Program-made: the position numbers and the translations under genes
Shown: positions 50,616-59,660 of the stretch, in pieces
Layout: the number at the start of each line of letters is the position of its first letter
How positions within the stretch are numbered: position 1 is the first letter of the stretch
NCBI GenBank assembly: GCA_028245195.1
Contig: JAOKCF010000004.1
Location: 160,951 to 224,950 of the forward strand
Reading direction: 5' to 3'
Length of the DNA: 64,000 nucleotides
Source: Vicingaceae bacterium
GTDB taxonomy: Bacteria; Bacteroidota; Bacteroidia; Flavobacteriales_E; Vicingaceae
Notes under the pieces: generated by a model
Told to the model about the DNA's origin: nothing
What the model saw: the letters and a program-made list of their open reading frames with translations, nothing else
Databases searched by the model: none

Positions 50616-51644
50616 ATGAAACCTACAACTAAAAACACCAAGATTTTTCTTTTTAGCTGCGCATCAGCCTTGTGTCTTATAATGGTGCTTGCCTTAAAGT
50701 TTCCAAAACAAAAATTGACCAAGGAAACCAACATTTCAGAGGCTCTAGTAGCTCTTGGGGAAAGTTTACCAAAGCATGCAAGGCCGAATGCTACAGCTGA
50801 GCAAATTCAGCAGGGAACAGATTTAGTCTTTAAAGGAAGAACAATAGGGCCTGATGGGAAAAAGTCGAAATATATAAGTCGATTTTATACCTGTACTTCT
50901 TGCCACAGCCCGGCAAAAGAAGACCCCAGTATTGCATCCTTTGATCCTCAAAGTAGACTGGACTATGCTGTCGAAAATGGTCAAAAATTTTTACAAGGAA
51001 GCACTTTTTATGGAATTGCAAATCGTGAAAGCTGGTACAATGATGACTATGAAAAAAAGTACGGTGACTTAGTCAAACCAGCGCGCAACAGTTTGGCAGA
51101 ATCTACTCAGCTTTGCGCTAAAGTTTGTTCGTCGGGAAGGTATTTAGAAGACTGGGAATTAGAAGCAATTTTAGCCTATTACTGGAACAATCAGTTAAAA
51201 ATAAAAGATTTGAATATCAGCGAAGAAGAATTAATGTTGATGGGAAATCCAAAAGATGAGAAAAAGAGCCTTAGCACTTTAAAAAGCAAATACGCCACTA
51301 AGTCTCCTGCTACATTTGGAAAGTCTCCTAGTCGACAGGATTTGGGTTTCGAGGGCATTAAAGGAGACCCAGTAAACGGTAAAAAAGTTTATGAATTTAG
51401 CTGTATGAGTTGCCACCAAGATGGAGGTGTCTCCGGTATTGCCTTTACCAATTCAAAAGTGGACTTTCAAAAATTTAAAAGAAGTATTGGTAAAAAATCG
51501 GATTACAATTTATATGATATTGTAAGAAATGGAACGTATGCAGGACAGGGTAAACCTAGATATATGCCACTTTACCCAAAAGAGAGAATGAGTGACCAGC
51601 AATTGGAAGATTTAAGAGCATTTATTGAGCAAGAGGCAAATTAA
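50616..51644 (+). CDS. Diheme c-type cytochrome
   Basis: A 342-residue exported protein with two canonical heme-c sites: 'FYTCTSCHSPAKED' near residue 92 and 'FSCMSCHQDGGVSG' near residue 265. An N-terminal hydrophobic signal or anchor is present ('LFSCASALCLIMVLAL'). The likely distal Met is in 'YMPLYPKERM', with 'DLRAFIEQEAN' at the C-terminus, as in many cytochrome c domains. It is the third gene of a tight module with the CxxxxCH lipoprotein and DUF5777 barrel. It may pass electrons to an outer-membrane or extracellular acceptor. The substrate is unknown. Confidence 0.87.
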   Translation: MKPTTKNTKIFLFSCASALCLIMVLALKFPKQKLTKETNISEALVALGESLPKHARPNATAEQIQQGTDLVFKGRTIGPDGKKSKYISRFYTCTSCHSPAKEDPSIASFDPQSRLDYAVENGQKFLQGSTFYGIANRESWYNDDYEKKYGDLVKPARNSLAESTQLCAKVCSSGRYLEDWELEAILAYYWNNQLKIKDLNISEEELMLMGNPKDEKKSLSTLKSKYATKSPATFGKSPSRQDLGFEGIKGDPVNGKKVYEFSCMSCHQDGGVSGIAFTNSKVDFQKFKRSIGKKSDYNLYDIVRNGTYAGQGKPRYMPLYPKERMSDQQLEDLRAFIEQEAN

Positions 51645-51774
51645 TTTTTGATTTAATAAAACATCATTTCTTTTTGTTGGTTATTTTTATAATACACTAG
51701 TCCGTTAATCAACCAAACCAAGAAGGCTATTTTGCCGAAGAACTTAAGTTCAAAAACTTTTTAACTTTAAAAAG

Positions 51775-52467
51775 ATGAATTTTAACACGGTTGATTTAAA
51801 AAAGGAACTTCAAAAAATTAGGAAAAAATCCAAAATGGACGTTCTGGATGAAGTTCATGAAATACTCAATGAAGACATTGGAAAGGAAGCGATTATTTCT
51901 GAAAAAATTCAAGGAAACAATCATTCTAATGCACAATACGATTTAACTAAACTTGAGCCGGAGAATATATATACGGTGGATCAAATTAGAGAGGTTTGTA
52001 TTAAATATAGGTTGCGCTTTTTAGACTCAAAAGCGTTTATTGGCGAAATACCAGCAGAAGCAATTTTGAAGGTCAAAGCCTTGGGAAAACAGCTAGGTCA
52101 GCCGGTTGATGGATTTAAAATTGTGGCCCCGAAGAAACTTTTTCAATTAGAAGATAAGGATTCAGATCCGCTCTTATTCTTGCAACTCACGGACAATAAG
52201 TTTTATTTTATACATAAATGGGGAGGAGAACTGAACAGGTTTAGAGCTTTAATAGCAGCTCCATTGAGAAGCTTTATGTCTATGTTTTGGACGCTCTTAG
52301 TTGTGGCTTTCATTTTTTCTTTAACTATTCCTACAGCGAGTATAGATGTGTTTCTTTTTCTTTTTGTACACAGCTTTATCGCTATGTGTGGAATTGCGTG
52401 TATGATTGTTTTTATGATTCGAGAGAATTTTAGTGACACCGAATGGAACAGCAGATTTTTTAGTTAA
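51775..52467 (+). CDS. Hypothetical protein with two C-terminal membrane helices
   Basis: A 230-residue protein. The first ~160 residues are soluble and charged ('DVLDEVHEILNEDIGKEAII', 'EIPAEAILKVKALGKQLG'). They end in a beta segment ('LQLTDNKFYFIHKWGGEL'), followed by two hydrophobic helices near 172-190 and 196-215. No signal peptide is present. I do not recognise the family. It is an inner-membrane protein with the globular part in the cytosol. It lies 130 nt after the diheme cytochrome and 41 nt before the DUF2141 gene. Confidence 0.65.
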   Translation: MNFNTVDLKKELQKIRKKSKMDVLDEVHEILNEDIGKEAIISEKIQGNNHSNAQYDLTKLEPENIYTVDQIREVCIKYRLRFLDSKAFIGEIPAEAILKVKALGKQLGQPVDGFKIVAPKKLFQLEDKDSDPLLFLQLTDNKFYFIHKWGGELNRFRALIAAPLRSFMSMFWTLLVVAFIFSLTIPTASIDVFLFLFVHSFIAMCGIACMIVFMIRENFSDTEWNSRFFS

Positions 52468-52508
52468 AAGTCTGGCTTTTTGATACTACTTTTGATATTA
52501 AAAATGGC

Positions 52509-52940
52509 ATGAAAAAGATTGTTTTGGTTGGCTTAATTAGTTCATTACTTGGATTTTCAACTTCGCTGGAGAAATACAAGTTTTCTATAAAAGTGGAAGG
52601 GATTTCAGAAATCAAAGGCAACCTTGGCATCTTGTTATTCAACTCAGAAGACGGTTATCCGGAAACAAGTAAAAAAGCACTTAGAAGCTATACTATTAAA
52701 GTCGAAAGTGAATCAATGACTATAGAGTTAGGAGAGTTTACTGCTGGAGAGTATGCTGTTACGTTAATGCAAGACAAGAACATGAACGGAATCATGGATA
52801 AAAATATGATTGGCATTCCAAAAGAACCTTTTGGGTTTACTAAACTCCAATCAGTTCCATTTGGCGCTCCTTCCTTTGAAGAGACAAGTATTATTCTCGC
52901 AAAGAGCAAAACCGAGCGTATAAAACTGATGGAAATTTAA
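52509..52940 (+). CDS. DUF2141 domain-containing exported protein
   Basis: A 143-residue secreted protein. The signal peptide is followed by the DUF2141 core: 'IKGNLGILLFNSEDGYP', 'LGEFTAGEYAVTLMQDKNMN' and 'IGIPKEPFGFT'. The 'DKNMNGIMDKN' motif resembles a calcium-binding loop common to the family. The function is unknown, and members are widespread in Bacteroidota and other marine bacteria. The stop overlaps the 3' end of the convergent DUF4197 gene by 4 nt. Confidence 0.87.
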   Translation: MKKIVLVGLISSLLGFSTSLEKYKFSIKVEGISEIKGNLGILLFNSEDGYPETSKKALRSYTIKVESESMTIELGEFTAGEYAVTLMQDKNMNGIMDKNMIGIPKEPFGFTKLQSVPFGAPSFEETSIILAKSKTERIKLMEI

Positions 52941-53686
52941 TTCCCTTTCTGACTGTCCGCGTACCCAAAAACTTTTTGAAGTAAACCTGTCGTTCGTTCA
53001 ACGGGATTAGCTCTAATTGCTGATTCTTCTTGTGCAATTTTTGTAAATAGACTCTGAATTGCTTTTTCTGTTACAAATGAAGTTAAGTCTGGGTTCATTT
53101 TTGTTACTAAAGGAATTTTATTGTAGGTCGAAATTGCATCACCCCAATATTTTGTCGCGTTCACTTTATCTAATGAAGCTTGTATCTTTGGTTGAAAAGC
53201 GGCTTGCAGTTGAGAACTTGTCTTACTTTTCAGGTAGATTGTTGCAGCCATATTATCACCCATCAGAATATTTTTCACATCCGCAAAAGTCATTTGTTTG
53301 ATTGCATTCACAAATAGTGGTTTTGCCTCTGTCACTGCGTCTTCAGCAGCTCTGTTTAAAGAAACAATTACTTTATCTAGCTCGCCTCCTAATCCTAAAT
53401 CACGTAAGGTTGTTTCTATTTTTTGAGCATCCTTTGGAAAGGGAATTTTAAATTGAGGACTGTTTAAATAACCTCCTGCTGCAGAAAGGTTAGATACTCC
53501 ATTTGAAGTTCCTTTTACCAACGCTTCTTTTAATCCGTTTCCAATTTCTAAATTAGAAGGAATACTTCTGGTAGAGGTTTCCGTTTGGGTCAATGAGTCT
53601 TCAACTCCTTTCATTATTTCATTTACTGTTCCGCAAGAAAGAATAACTGACGAAAATAGAGCAACAGAAGCTATTTTAATATTCAT
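52937..53686 (-). CDS. DUF4197 domain-containing lipoprotein
   Basis: A 249-residue lipoprotein. The lipobox is in 'SSVILSCGTVNE' (Cys at about residue 18). The mature part is helical with the DUF4197 pattern 'IGNGLKEALVKGTSNGVSNL', 'FPKDAQKIETTLRDLGLGGE', 'LNRAAEDAVTEAKPLFVNAI' and 'GDNMAATIYLKSKTSSQLQA'. Length and order fit the family, which is found across Bacteroidota and Proteobacteria without a known role. It is likely anchored in the outer membrane facing the periplasm. Upstream on the same strand is the PhoD-type gene. Confidence 0.88.
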   Translation of the reverse strand: MNIKIASVALFSSVILSCGTVNEIMKGVEDSLTQTETSTRSIPSNLEIGNGLKEALVKGTSNGVSNLSAAGGYLNSPQFKIPFPKDAQKIETTLRDLGLGGELDKVIVSLNRAAEDAVTEAKPLFVNAIKQMTFADVKNILMGDNMAATIYLKSKTSSQLQAAFQPKIQASLDKVNATKYWGDAISTYNKIPLVTKMNPDLTSFVTEKAIQSLFTKIAQEESAIRANPVERTTGLLQKVFGYADSQKGN

Positions 53687-53737
53687 GGTAATTTTTTAAA
53701 GGTAAATACGTATATGGGCTAGATGGAGCGAATTTCG

Positions 53738-55018
53738 TTATTGTTTTTGTATTTTATGTTCCCACAATAACTTTCCGCTGGCATTAAAGGTTTTTAGCAA
53801 CAAACTTCGGGTTTCGTAATCACCCAATACAGTAATAGTGCCAAAATTTTGAGTTGCTACATGGGTTCCTTTCACTTGATTAGTGTTCCCTTCGTTTTCT
53901 GAATCAAAGGCTTTAGAGGCCATTGGGGAGGAGGTAAAGTCGTAGAGCGTTGTTCCGTTTTTTAATTTCAATAGGCTTAATTCTGTTTTGTGACGATCAC
54001 CCGTCAAGAAAACAATGTTTTTGAGCCCTTCATTTTCAATTAAGTTCAACAAATAATCTCGCTCTTTTGCGTAATTAGCGTGATTTTCATAGACAGCAGC
54101 ATCACTCACAAATTGACCTCCTACTAAAACAAACTTAAAGTTAGCTTTACTCTTTACTAAGGCATCAATTAACCATTCAATCTGTGCCTTTCCGAGAATT
54201 TCTCGTTCTCCAGTTTTTCTCTCGTTCGGACTTCTAAAATAACGGTTGTCTAATAAGAAGAATTCAATGTCCAGATAACTAAATTGTGATGTAATTCCCA
54301 ATTGTCCATTTATGCCGTAACTTGGGTTTGCCCAAAAATCTTTGAAAGCTTGCAAAGTAATATCTTTATTTACAAAGCTCCGGTCAGCGTCGTTTGGGCC
54401 AAAATCATGGTCATCCCAAATAGCGTAATGGGCAGTGTTTTGCCAAAAAGATTGTAATTCTGGCTGAGATTTAAAGTTTGTATATCTTCTGTAAATGCCT
54501 GTTTTAGATCGCCATTCCCCTTTTCTGAGGTAAATATTATCGCCCAACCACAGCATAAAGTCTGGCTGCGTTTTTTGAATATTGCTAATTATATCTAATG
54601 ATCTTCCAAATGGTTCGCCATCCTGGTCGTTTTGCTCTTCATTAATGTATATGCAACTTCCGAATGCGAAACTATAATCTGAGAGGGGTTTTTTGTCTAA
54701 AAGTTGTGGGGTCTTAAAGTTTCCTTGAAAAAGAAGTTTCCCAGAAGATAGTATACTATAATTATAAAGAGTATTTGGGGTCAGTCTTTCAAGTTGTATC
54801 GTAATTGTATTCCAGTTATCCTGTTGCGTGTTGGTGACTATGGTCTTTTCAGCTTCATTTTTTGAGGCGTAACTGATGTTGAGTAGGCTTGGCACTTCGG
54901 TTTGTAGCCAAACTTTAGTTTCTACTGGAGTTTGATGACCAATCATCGGTCCCGATAGTATCTGACCGAAACCAGCAGCTGATAATAAAAGGAGCAGCAG
55001 GAAGAAAAGGGTTTTCAT
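53738..55018 (-). CDS. Alkaline phosphatase D family protein (PhoD-like)
   Basis: Exported phosphoesterase/phosphatase of 426 residues. The signal peptide is 'FFLLLLLLSAAGFGQ'. A short fibronectin-like N-terminal domain ('GPMIGHQTPVETKVWLQTEV') precedes the metallophosphatase core with 'FAFGSCIY', 'FMLWLGDNIYLRKGEW', 'AIWDDHDFGPNDADRSF' and 'VFLTGDRHKTELS'. 'WDDHDFGPNDAD' is the PhoD signature. It probably hydrolyses phosphodiesters or monoesters outside the inner membrane, giving phosphate. No pho box is recognised. Confidence 0.9.
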   Translation of the reverse strand: MKTLFFLLLLLLSAAGFGQILSGPMIGHQTPVETKVWLQTEVPSLLNISYASKNEAEKTIVTNTQQDNWNTITIQLERLTPNTLYNYSILSSGKLLFQGNFKTPQLLDKKPLSDYSFAFGSCIYINEEQNDQDGEPFGRSLDIISNIQKTQPDFMLWLGDNIYLRKGEWRSKTGIYRRYTNFKSQPELQSFWQNTAHYAIWDDHDFGPNDADRSFVNKDITLQAFKDFWANPSYGINGQLGITSQFSYLDIEFFLLDNRYFRSPNERKTGEREILGKAQIEWLIDALVKSKANFKFVLVGGQFVSDAAVYENHANYAKERDYLLNLIENEGLKNIVFLTGDRHKTELSLLKLKNGTTLYDFTSSPMASKAFDSENEGNTNQVKGTHVATQNFGTITVLGDYETRSLLLKTFNASGKLLWEHKIQKQ

Positions 55019-55034
55019 ATTTTAAAAATAGCAT

Positions 55035-55082
55035 AAAAAAACCTCCAAAATCATTCTACTTTATGCAGAATGACCTTGGAGG
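55035..55082 (-). terminator. Intrinsic terminator of the small lipoprotein gene
   Basis: On the reverse strand CCTCCAAGGTCATTCT pairs with AGAATGATTTTGGAGG around a nine-nt loop, with a T-run at 55041-55035. It is 22 nt below the 55104 stop. Confidence 0.85.
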
Positions 55083-55103
55083 CAATTTATAGAATTGCAC
55101 GTT

Positions 55104-55361
55104 TTACTGTGCAGCTTCTTCTACTTCTTCAGCAGCTTCTTCCATCACTTCACCTGAAGCATTAGCAGCAGAATCCACCATAACTTCCACAGTATCAGCA
55201 GTAGCTTCTACTGTTTCAGTTACTTCTTCCATGGTAGAGTTCATCTCGTCCATTAATTCTTTTGCGTCATCATCTGCATTAGAATCTTCTTTTTTAGCGT
55301 CTCCGCAAGCTACAGCTGAAAACATAGCAGCTACAGCAAATAAAGTTAAAAACTTTTTCAT
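55104..55361 (-). CDS. Small acidic lipoprotein
   Basis: An 85-residue protein with a signal peptide ending in a lipobox ('AMFSAVACGD', Cys at about residue 19). The mature part is almost entirely Glu/Asp/Ala/Val/Thr in an amphipathic coiled-coil pattern ('EEVTETVEATADTVEVMVDS', 'EVMEEAAEEVEEAAQ'). Similar acidic lipoproteins are common and abundant in Flavobacteriales; their role is unknown. A TACATTTG -7 box lies at 55394-55387, and it has its own strong terminator, so it is probably monocistronic and well expressed. Confidence 0.8.
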   Translation of the reverse strand: MKKFLTLFAVAAMFSAVACGDAKKEDSNADDDAKELMDEMNSTMEEVTETVEATADTVEVMVDSAANASGEVMEEAAEEVEEAAQ

Positions 55362-55504
55362 CTTTTGTTGTGTTGATTATTAGGGACAAATGTAGATAAT
55401 TATGTGTTAATTAGAAAACAAGTTTAACTTAAATTTGGTTTTATTTATGAATTAAAATTTTTTACCTTTGAAAAGTAGATTAAACCTAACAAAATAAAAT
55501 TATT

Positions 55505-56104
55505 ATGGCTTTTGAATTACCAAAATTAAATTATAGTTACGACGCTTTAGAACCTCATATTGATGCTCGAACAATGGAAATCCATTATTCTAAACACCAT
55601 GCAGGATATACATCAAAATTAAATGCTGCAATTGAAGGAACTTCAGATGAAGAAAAATCAATTGAAGACATCATTTCTGTAGGTAATTTATCTGCAGCAG
55701 TTCGAAATAATGGTGGAGGGTTCTATAATCATTCATTGTTCTGGGATATTATGTCACCAAACGGAGGAGGCGCTCCAACCGGTGAATTGGCTGAAAAAAT
55801 TAATGAAGCTTTCGGATCTTTTGAAGAATTCAAAACAAACTTTAGCAATGCAGCTGCTACACAATTTGGTTCAGGATGGGCTTGGTTGTGTTATAAAGAT
55901 GGCAAACTAGAGGTATGTTCTACTCCAAACCAAGACAACCCAATTATGCAAGACGGTTGCGGAGGAACACCAATTTTAGGAATTGATGTTTGGGAGCATG
56001 CATATTATTTGAACTATCAAAATAGAAGACCTGATTACATCAATGCATTTTTTAATGTAGTAGATTGGAATAGAGTAGCGGAGCATATGAATAATGCCAA
56101 ATAA
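55505..56104 (+). CDS. sodB: Superoxide dismutase (Fe/Mn)
   Basis: Converts superoxide to peroxide and oxygen. The 199-residue product has the metal ligands in '[14 protein letters not shown]' (His26 region), '[14 protein letters not shown]' (His), and '[20 protein letters not shown]' (Asp and His). 'FGSGWAWLC' is a family signature. Sequence features suit the Fe- or cambialistic type common in Bacteroidota, but the metal cannot be assigned with certainty. A TACCTTTG -7 box lies at 55463-55470. The C-terminal codons overlap the TM2-domain gene by 11 nt. Confidence 0.95.
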   Translation: MAFELPKLNYSYDALEPHIDARTMEIHYSKHHAGYTSKLNAAIEGTSDEEKSIEDIISVGNLSAAVRNNGGGFYNHSLFWDIMSPNGGGAPTGELAEKINEAFGSFEEFKTNFSNAAATQFGSGWAWLCYKDGKLEVCSTPNQDNPIMQDGCGGTPILGIDVWEHAYYLNYQNRRPDYINAFFNVVDWNRVAEHMNNAK

Positions 56105-56492
56105 GCTACTACAACTTTTACTGATATTAATTTTTGGAATATCTACTGCTTCGGTTGCTTCAACCAAGTTAGTAGATATTTCTATTTTACAGCAAACCGA
56201 ATTTCTAAATCAAATTGATTTAACGTTTGAAAACGACGAAACAGTTGTCGTGAAACCTAAATTTCGAAAGTTGAAAGCGGTTCTTTTAGCGGTGTTCTTG
56301 GGTCATTTTGGAGTGCATCGAATCTATTTGGGAACCAATCAAAACGTACCGATAGTTTATTCATTAACACTTGGAGGAGGGTTTGGCTTATTACCCTTGT
56401 TTGATATTATAGCAATTCTTACCACGAAAGATTTGGATGAATATGTCGGTAACGACAAAGTTTTTATGTGGAGTAAGAAAAAGATAGATTAA
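56094..56492 (+). CDS. TM2 domain-containing protein
   Basis: A 132-residue membrane protein. An N-terminal signal or anchor ('[19 protein letters not shown]') and a short polar region precede a TM2 domain with two helices and the typical turn: '[20 protein letters not shown]', '[18 protein letters not shown]'. TM2 proteins are poorly characterised. The ATG lies inside the sodB 3' end (11-nt overlap), so it is coupled to sodB. It converges with the CPBP protease gene, overlapping by 4 nt. Confidence 0.82.
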   Translation: MPNKLLQLLLILIFGISTASVASTKLVDISILQQTEFLNQIDLTFENDETVVVKPKFRKLKAVLLAVFLGHFGVHRIYLGTNQNVPIVYSLTLGGGFGLLPLFDIIAILTTKDLDEYVGNDKVFMWSKKKID

Positions 56493-57400
56493 GTTAATAG
56501 TAGATTACATTGCTTTTTAAAATAATACAGTAAACCACCAAAAAGTGCAATAGAAACTATTGGGAAATAGTTTGACTCTTGTGTGGTTCCAATTTGATCC
56601 AATTGTTCGCTCATTCCGTTTTCTTTAAGGTAAAAAGAAATTAAAACTGCACTTGCATTATTAATAAAGTGTCCTAAAATCGGTAGCCACAAACTTTTCG
56701 ACCAATAAAACAGATAGCCAAAAAACGCTCCAAGTAAGAGACGAGGTAAAAACCCAAAAAATTGAAAATGTATAAAACTGAAAAGAAAGGCAGCCCCCCA
56801 AATTCCCCAATGCGGGTTGTTATTTTTTCCGATTAAGGTCTGCTGCACTACTCCTCTAAATGCTAGCTCTTCGCCTACAGCAGGCAAAACTCCAATAAGC
56901 AGAATGTTAATAAGGAGGTCAATATAGGTGTTCATATTCAAAAGTGCGTCTGTCTTCTCTGTTGCACCATCCTCCGCGCTTCTCATCCAATCTTCAAGTC
57001 CAGAAAGCCAATAAGGGAGCTGCAGTAGTTTGTTCAACTCAACGGTAAAGTTTAATATGGGCAATAACAAAACAAAGAGTAAAAAGAGAACAGGAAACAG
57101 TTGAATAGTTCGCAGCTCTTTCAATCTGAAGAAATCAAGAATAGAAAAGCGATAGATAAAGCAATATAGCAGGGGAGGAAGAACGAACAGTCCAAAACTA
57201 TTAATAAAAAGCAATACTTTAACTAAAGAAACATTTTCTTCTGTACCTAAGTTATTTACTATGGAAGATATGTTCCCAAAGGGAATCCCGCTGAGTAAAT
57301 GAACAACAAGGAATGATAACAACGAAAAGATAAAACCTGAACCCAAACAGAGCGCTGTATAAACCAATATTTTCGAAAATCTGCTATCGAGTGTGCTCAA
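56489..57400 (-). CDS. CPBP family intramembrane glutamic protease
   Basis: A 303-residue polytopic membrane protein of the CAAX-protease/bacteriocin-processing (ABI) family. It has about eight hydrophobic helices and the catalytic motif 'GEELAFRGVVQQTL' (EExxxR). Two later His motifs are 'FSFIHFQFFGFLPR' and 'GHFINNASAV'. Members cleave prenylated or small membrane proteins or process peptides. The substrate here is unknown. The start is 27 nt from the divergent dusB region, so both promoters are compressed. Confidence 0.88.
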   Translation of the reverse strand: MSTLDSRFSKILVYTALCLGSGFIFSLLSFLVVHLLSGIPFGNISSIVNNLGTEENVSLVKVLLFINSFGLFVLPPLLYCFIYRFSILDFFRLKELRTIQLFPVLFLLFVLLLPILNFTVELNKLLQLPYWLSGLEDWMRSAEDGATEKTDALLNMNTYIDLLINILLIGVLPAVGEELAFRGVVQQTLIGKNNNPHWGIWGAAFLFSFIHFQFFGFLPRLLLGAFFGYLFYWSKSLWLPILGHFINNASAVLISFYLKENGMSEQLDQIGTTQESNYFPIVSIALFGGLLYYFKKQCNLLLT

Positions 57401-57445
57401 ATGTGAAAAAGGTATTATTGGTTAACTTTGAAAAAAATTAGCATT

Positions 57446-58444
57446 TTGCCAAAGATAGGAAATATTGACCTCGGAGACTTCCCACTGCTACTTGCTCCAA
57501 TGGAAGACGTAAGTGATCCCCCATTTCGTGCACTTTGTAAAGAACAAGGAGCAGATCTCATGTATACCGAGTTTATTTCATCTGAGGGATTAATCCGAGA
57601 TGCAGTAAAGAGCACCCAGAAGCTAGACATATTCGAATATGAGCGACCTATTGGAATTCAAATATTCGGGAATGACATAGAATCTATGAAAAAGGCTACC
57701 GAAGTTACACAAGCTGCCAATCCTGACATTATTGACATTAATTATGGATGCCCAGTTAAAAAAGTAGCCTGTAAAGGAGCGGGTGCCGGAATTTTACAAG
57801 ATATTCCCAAAATGGTGAAGATGACTACCGAAATTGTGAAGTCAACCCATTTACCAGTTACAGTTAAAACTAGATTGGGTTGGGATGAAGACACGAAATA
57901 CATTGTTGAAGTTGCTGAGCGATTGCAAGATGTCGGAATTCAGGCAATTTCTATTCACGGTAGAACCAGACAACAAATGTATAAAGGAGAAGCTGATTGG
58001 AATTTAATTCGAGATGTAAAGGAAAACCCTAGAATGAATATTCCAGTATTTGGTAATGGAGATGTAACTACTCCAGAAATTGCTTTAGAAAAAAGGAATA
58101 CCTATGGTGTAGACGGTGTTATGATTGGAAGAGCAAGTATTGGGAACCCGTGGATTTTTAGAGAAATGAAGCATTTTTTTAAAACGGGAGAACATTTAGC
58201 GCCTCCAACTATGGCGGAAAGGCTGTTAGCGGCAGAAAGGCATTTAGAAATGTCGGTGAAATGGAAAGGAGAAAGAGTTGGGATAAATGAAATGAGAAGA
58301 CACTATACTAACTACTTTAAAGGTATCCATAATTTCAAAGAGCACCGTATTAAGTTAGTTACCCAAGATTCTTACGAAGTCATTAAGGAAGTTTTTGAAG
58401 AGATTAAGGCAAACTATTCAGGCGAAGAGATGGCAATTGTATAA
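57446..58444 (+). CDS. dusB: tRNA-dihydrouridine synthase (DusB-like)
   Basis: FMN- and NADPH-dependent reduction of uridine to dihydrouridine in tRNA D-loops. Typical features are 'IGNIDLGDFPLLLAPMEDVS' at the N-terminus, 'IGIQIFGNDIES' and the catalytic Cys region 'DINYGCPVKKVACKGAGAG'. 'TVKTRLGWDEDT' (FMN/phosphate) and 'GVMIGRASIGNPWIF' follow. The TTG at 57446 is chosen as start. An upstream in-frame TTG at 57428 falls inside a TAACTTTG -7 box (57423-57430), and the later start also gives the usual N-terminal length. The non-ATG start is unusual. Confidence 0.88.
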   Translation: MPKIGNIDLGDFPLLLAPMEDVSDPPFRALCKEQGADLMYTEFISSEGLIRDAVKSTQKLDIFEYERPIGIQIFGNDIESMKKATEVTQAANPDIIDINYGCPVKKVACKGAGAGILQDIPKMVKMTTEIVKSTHLPVTVKTRLGWDEDTKYIVEVAERLQDVGIQAISIHGRTRQQMYKGEADWNLIRDVKENPRMNIPVFGNGDVTTPEIALEKRNTYGVDGVMIGRASIGNPWIFREMKHFFKTGEHLAPPTMAERLLAAERHLEMSVKWKGERVGINEMRRHYTNYFKGIHNFKEHRIKLVTQDSYEVIKEVFEEIKANYSGEEMAIV

Positions 58445-58447
58445 TTG

Positions 58448-59656
58448 CTAATTGCTGGAGGCTTTAGTCAAATTTCGCACCGGATACCAAGAAGTTAAAA
58501 ACCCTATAACAATTACCGTAATAAGTATGTAAACCAATTCAATTGGGTTTATGTGAACAGGATAATAATCTACAATTCCACCCTCTAATCGAATTAGCCC
58601 AACATGTTCTTGAAGTAAACAAACAAATACCCCAAGAATTAGGCCTGATAGTGCACCGGTTAAATTGATTAACATTCCTTCTAAAAAGAAGATACTCCGA
58701 ATCAGCTTTTTATTAGCTCCTAGGTACATCAGCGTATTAATATCTTTTTTCTTATCGATGATTAACATGCTTAATGAGCTTAGAATGTTAAAGGCCGCAA
58801 TTATTAAGATAAATATCAAAATAAGGAAGGTTACCCACTTCTCCGTTTTATTGGTTTTATAGAGTATTTGGTTGAATTCTAGTCTTGACTTTACCGAAAA
58901 CGTATCGCCAAAAAATACGGCTAATTGTTTTGCTAGTTCTTCTAAGTCGGCTCCTTCTTCTGCTAAAACTTCAATGGAGCTAATTTCGTTTTCATATTGC
59001 AATAGTTCTTGCGCAAACTCAAGCGAAGTGATTATATACTTATTATCATATTCAGGACTCAAGTAAAAAATAGCAGCTGGCGATATTTGCTTGCGATAAA
59101 CAGAATTCATGGCATTTAACGTAGAAAATTTCCCCCTTTTTGGAGCGTACATTATCAAATTTTCAACACCTGTGTTCACGGTCAAGTTCAGTTGCAAGGA
59201 AATACCATAACCTATGATCGCATAGTTGATACTGTTTTCTTTCAAAATGGTTCTGCCCTCAATAACGTTGCTGTCAATTTTGCTCATATCGAGGTAACTC
59301 TCATCAATTCCTTTTATTTGAACAATAGTTTGTTGTTTTTTATATCGCACCCCACAAACCTCTTTCAATACGCGAGTATAATTTGCTACACCAGGAATGT
59401 CCGCTAACTTATCATAATTTACTGTGTTGGAGTCAAATGTTTTGCCCTCTTTCAATTCAATTCGAACGTCAGCGTCAAATGATTCAAAAAGCGACTCGAC
59501 TAATTTCTCTAGGCCATTAAATGCGGACAGAACAACGACTAAGGCAAAAGTTCCAACGGCAACGCTAAATACAGAAATCCAAGAAATGATGTTAATTGCA
59601 TTTTGTGATTTCTTGGCCACCAAATATCGCTTAGCGATGTAAAACGGGAGGTTCAA
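58448..59656 (-). CDS. LolE-like ABC transporter permease (FtsX domain)
   Basis: Inner-membrane permease of the lipoprotein-sorting/MacB superfamily, 402 residues. One N-terminal helix ('WISVFSVAVGTFALVVVLSA') and a large periplasmic domain precede three C-terminal helices of the FtsX type ('VTFLILIFILIIAAFNILSS', 'INLTGALSGLILGVFVCLL'). In Bacteroidota this gene next to rbfA is taken as LolC/E-like, extracting lipoproteins toward the outer membrane. No ATPase (LolD) gene is adjacent. It starts 4 nt after the rbfA stop. Confidence 0.85.
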   Translation of the reverse strand: MNLPFYIAKRYLVAKKSQNAINIISWISVFSVAVGTFALVVVLSAFNGLEKLVESLFESFDADVRIELKEGKTFDSNTVNYDKLADIPGVANYTRVLKEVCGVRYKKQQTIVQIKGIDESYLDMSKIDSNVIEGRTILKENSINYAIIGYGISLQLNLTVNTGVENLIMYAPKRGKFSTLNAMNSVYRKQISPAAIFYLSPEYDNKYIITSLEFAQELLQYENEISSIEVLAEEGADLEELAKQLAVFFGDTFSVKSRLEFNQILYKTNKTEKWVTFLILIFILIIAAFNILSSLSMLIIDKKKDINTLMYLGANKKLIRSIFFLEGMLINLTGALSGLILGVFVCLLQEHVGLIRLEGGIVDYYPVHINPIELVYILITVIVIGFLTSWYPVRNLTKASSN

Positions 59657-59660
59657 AATG

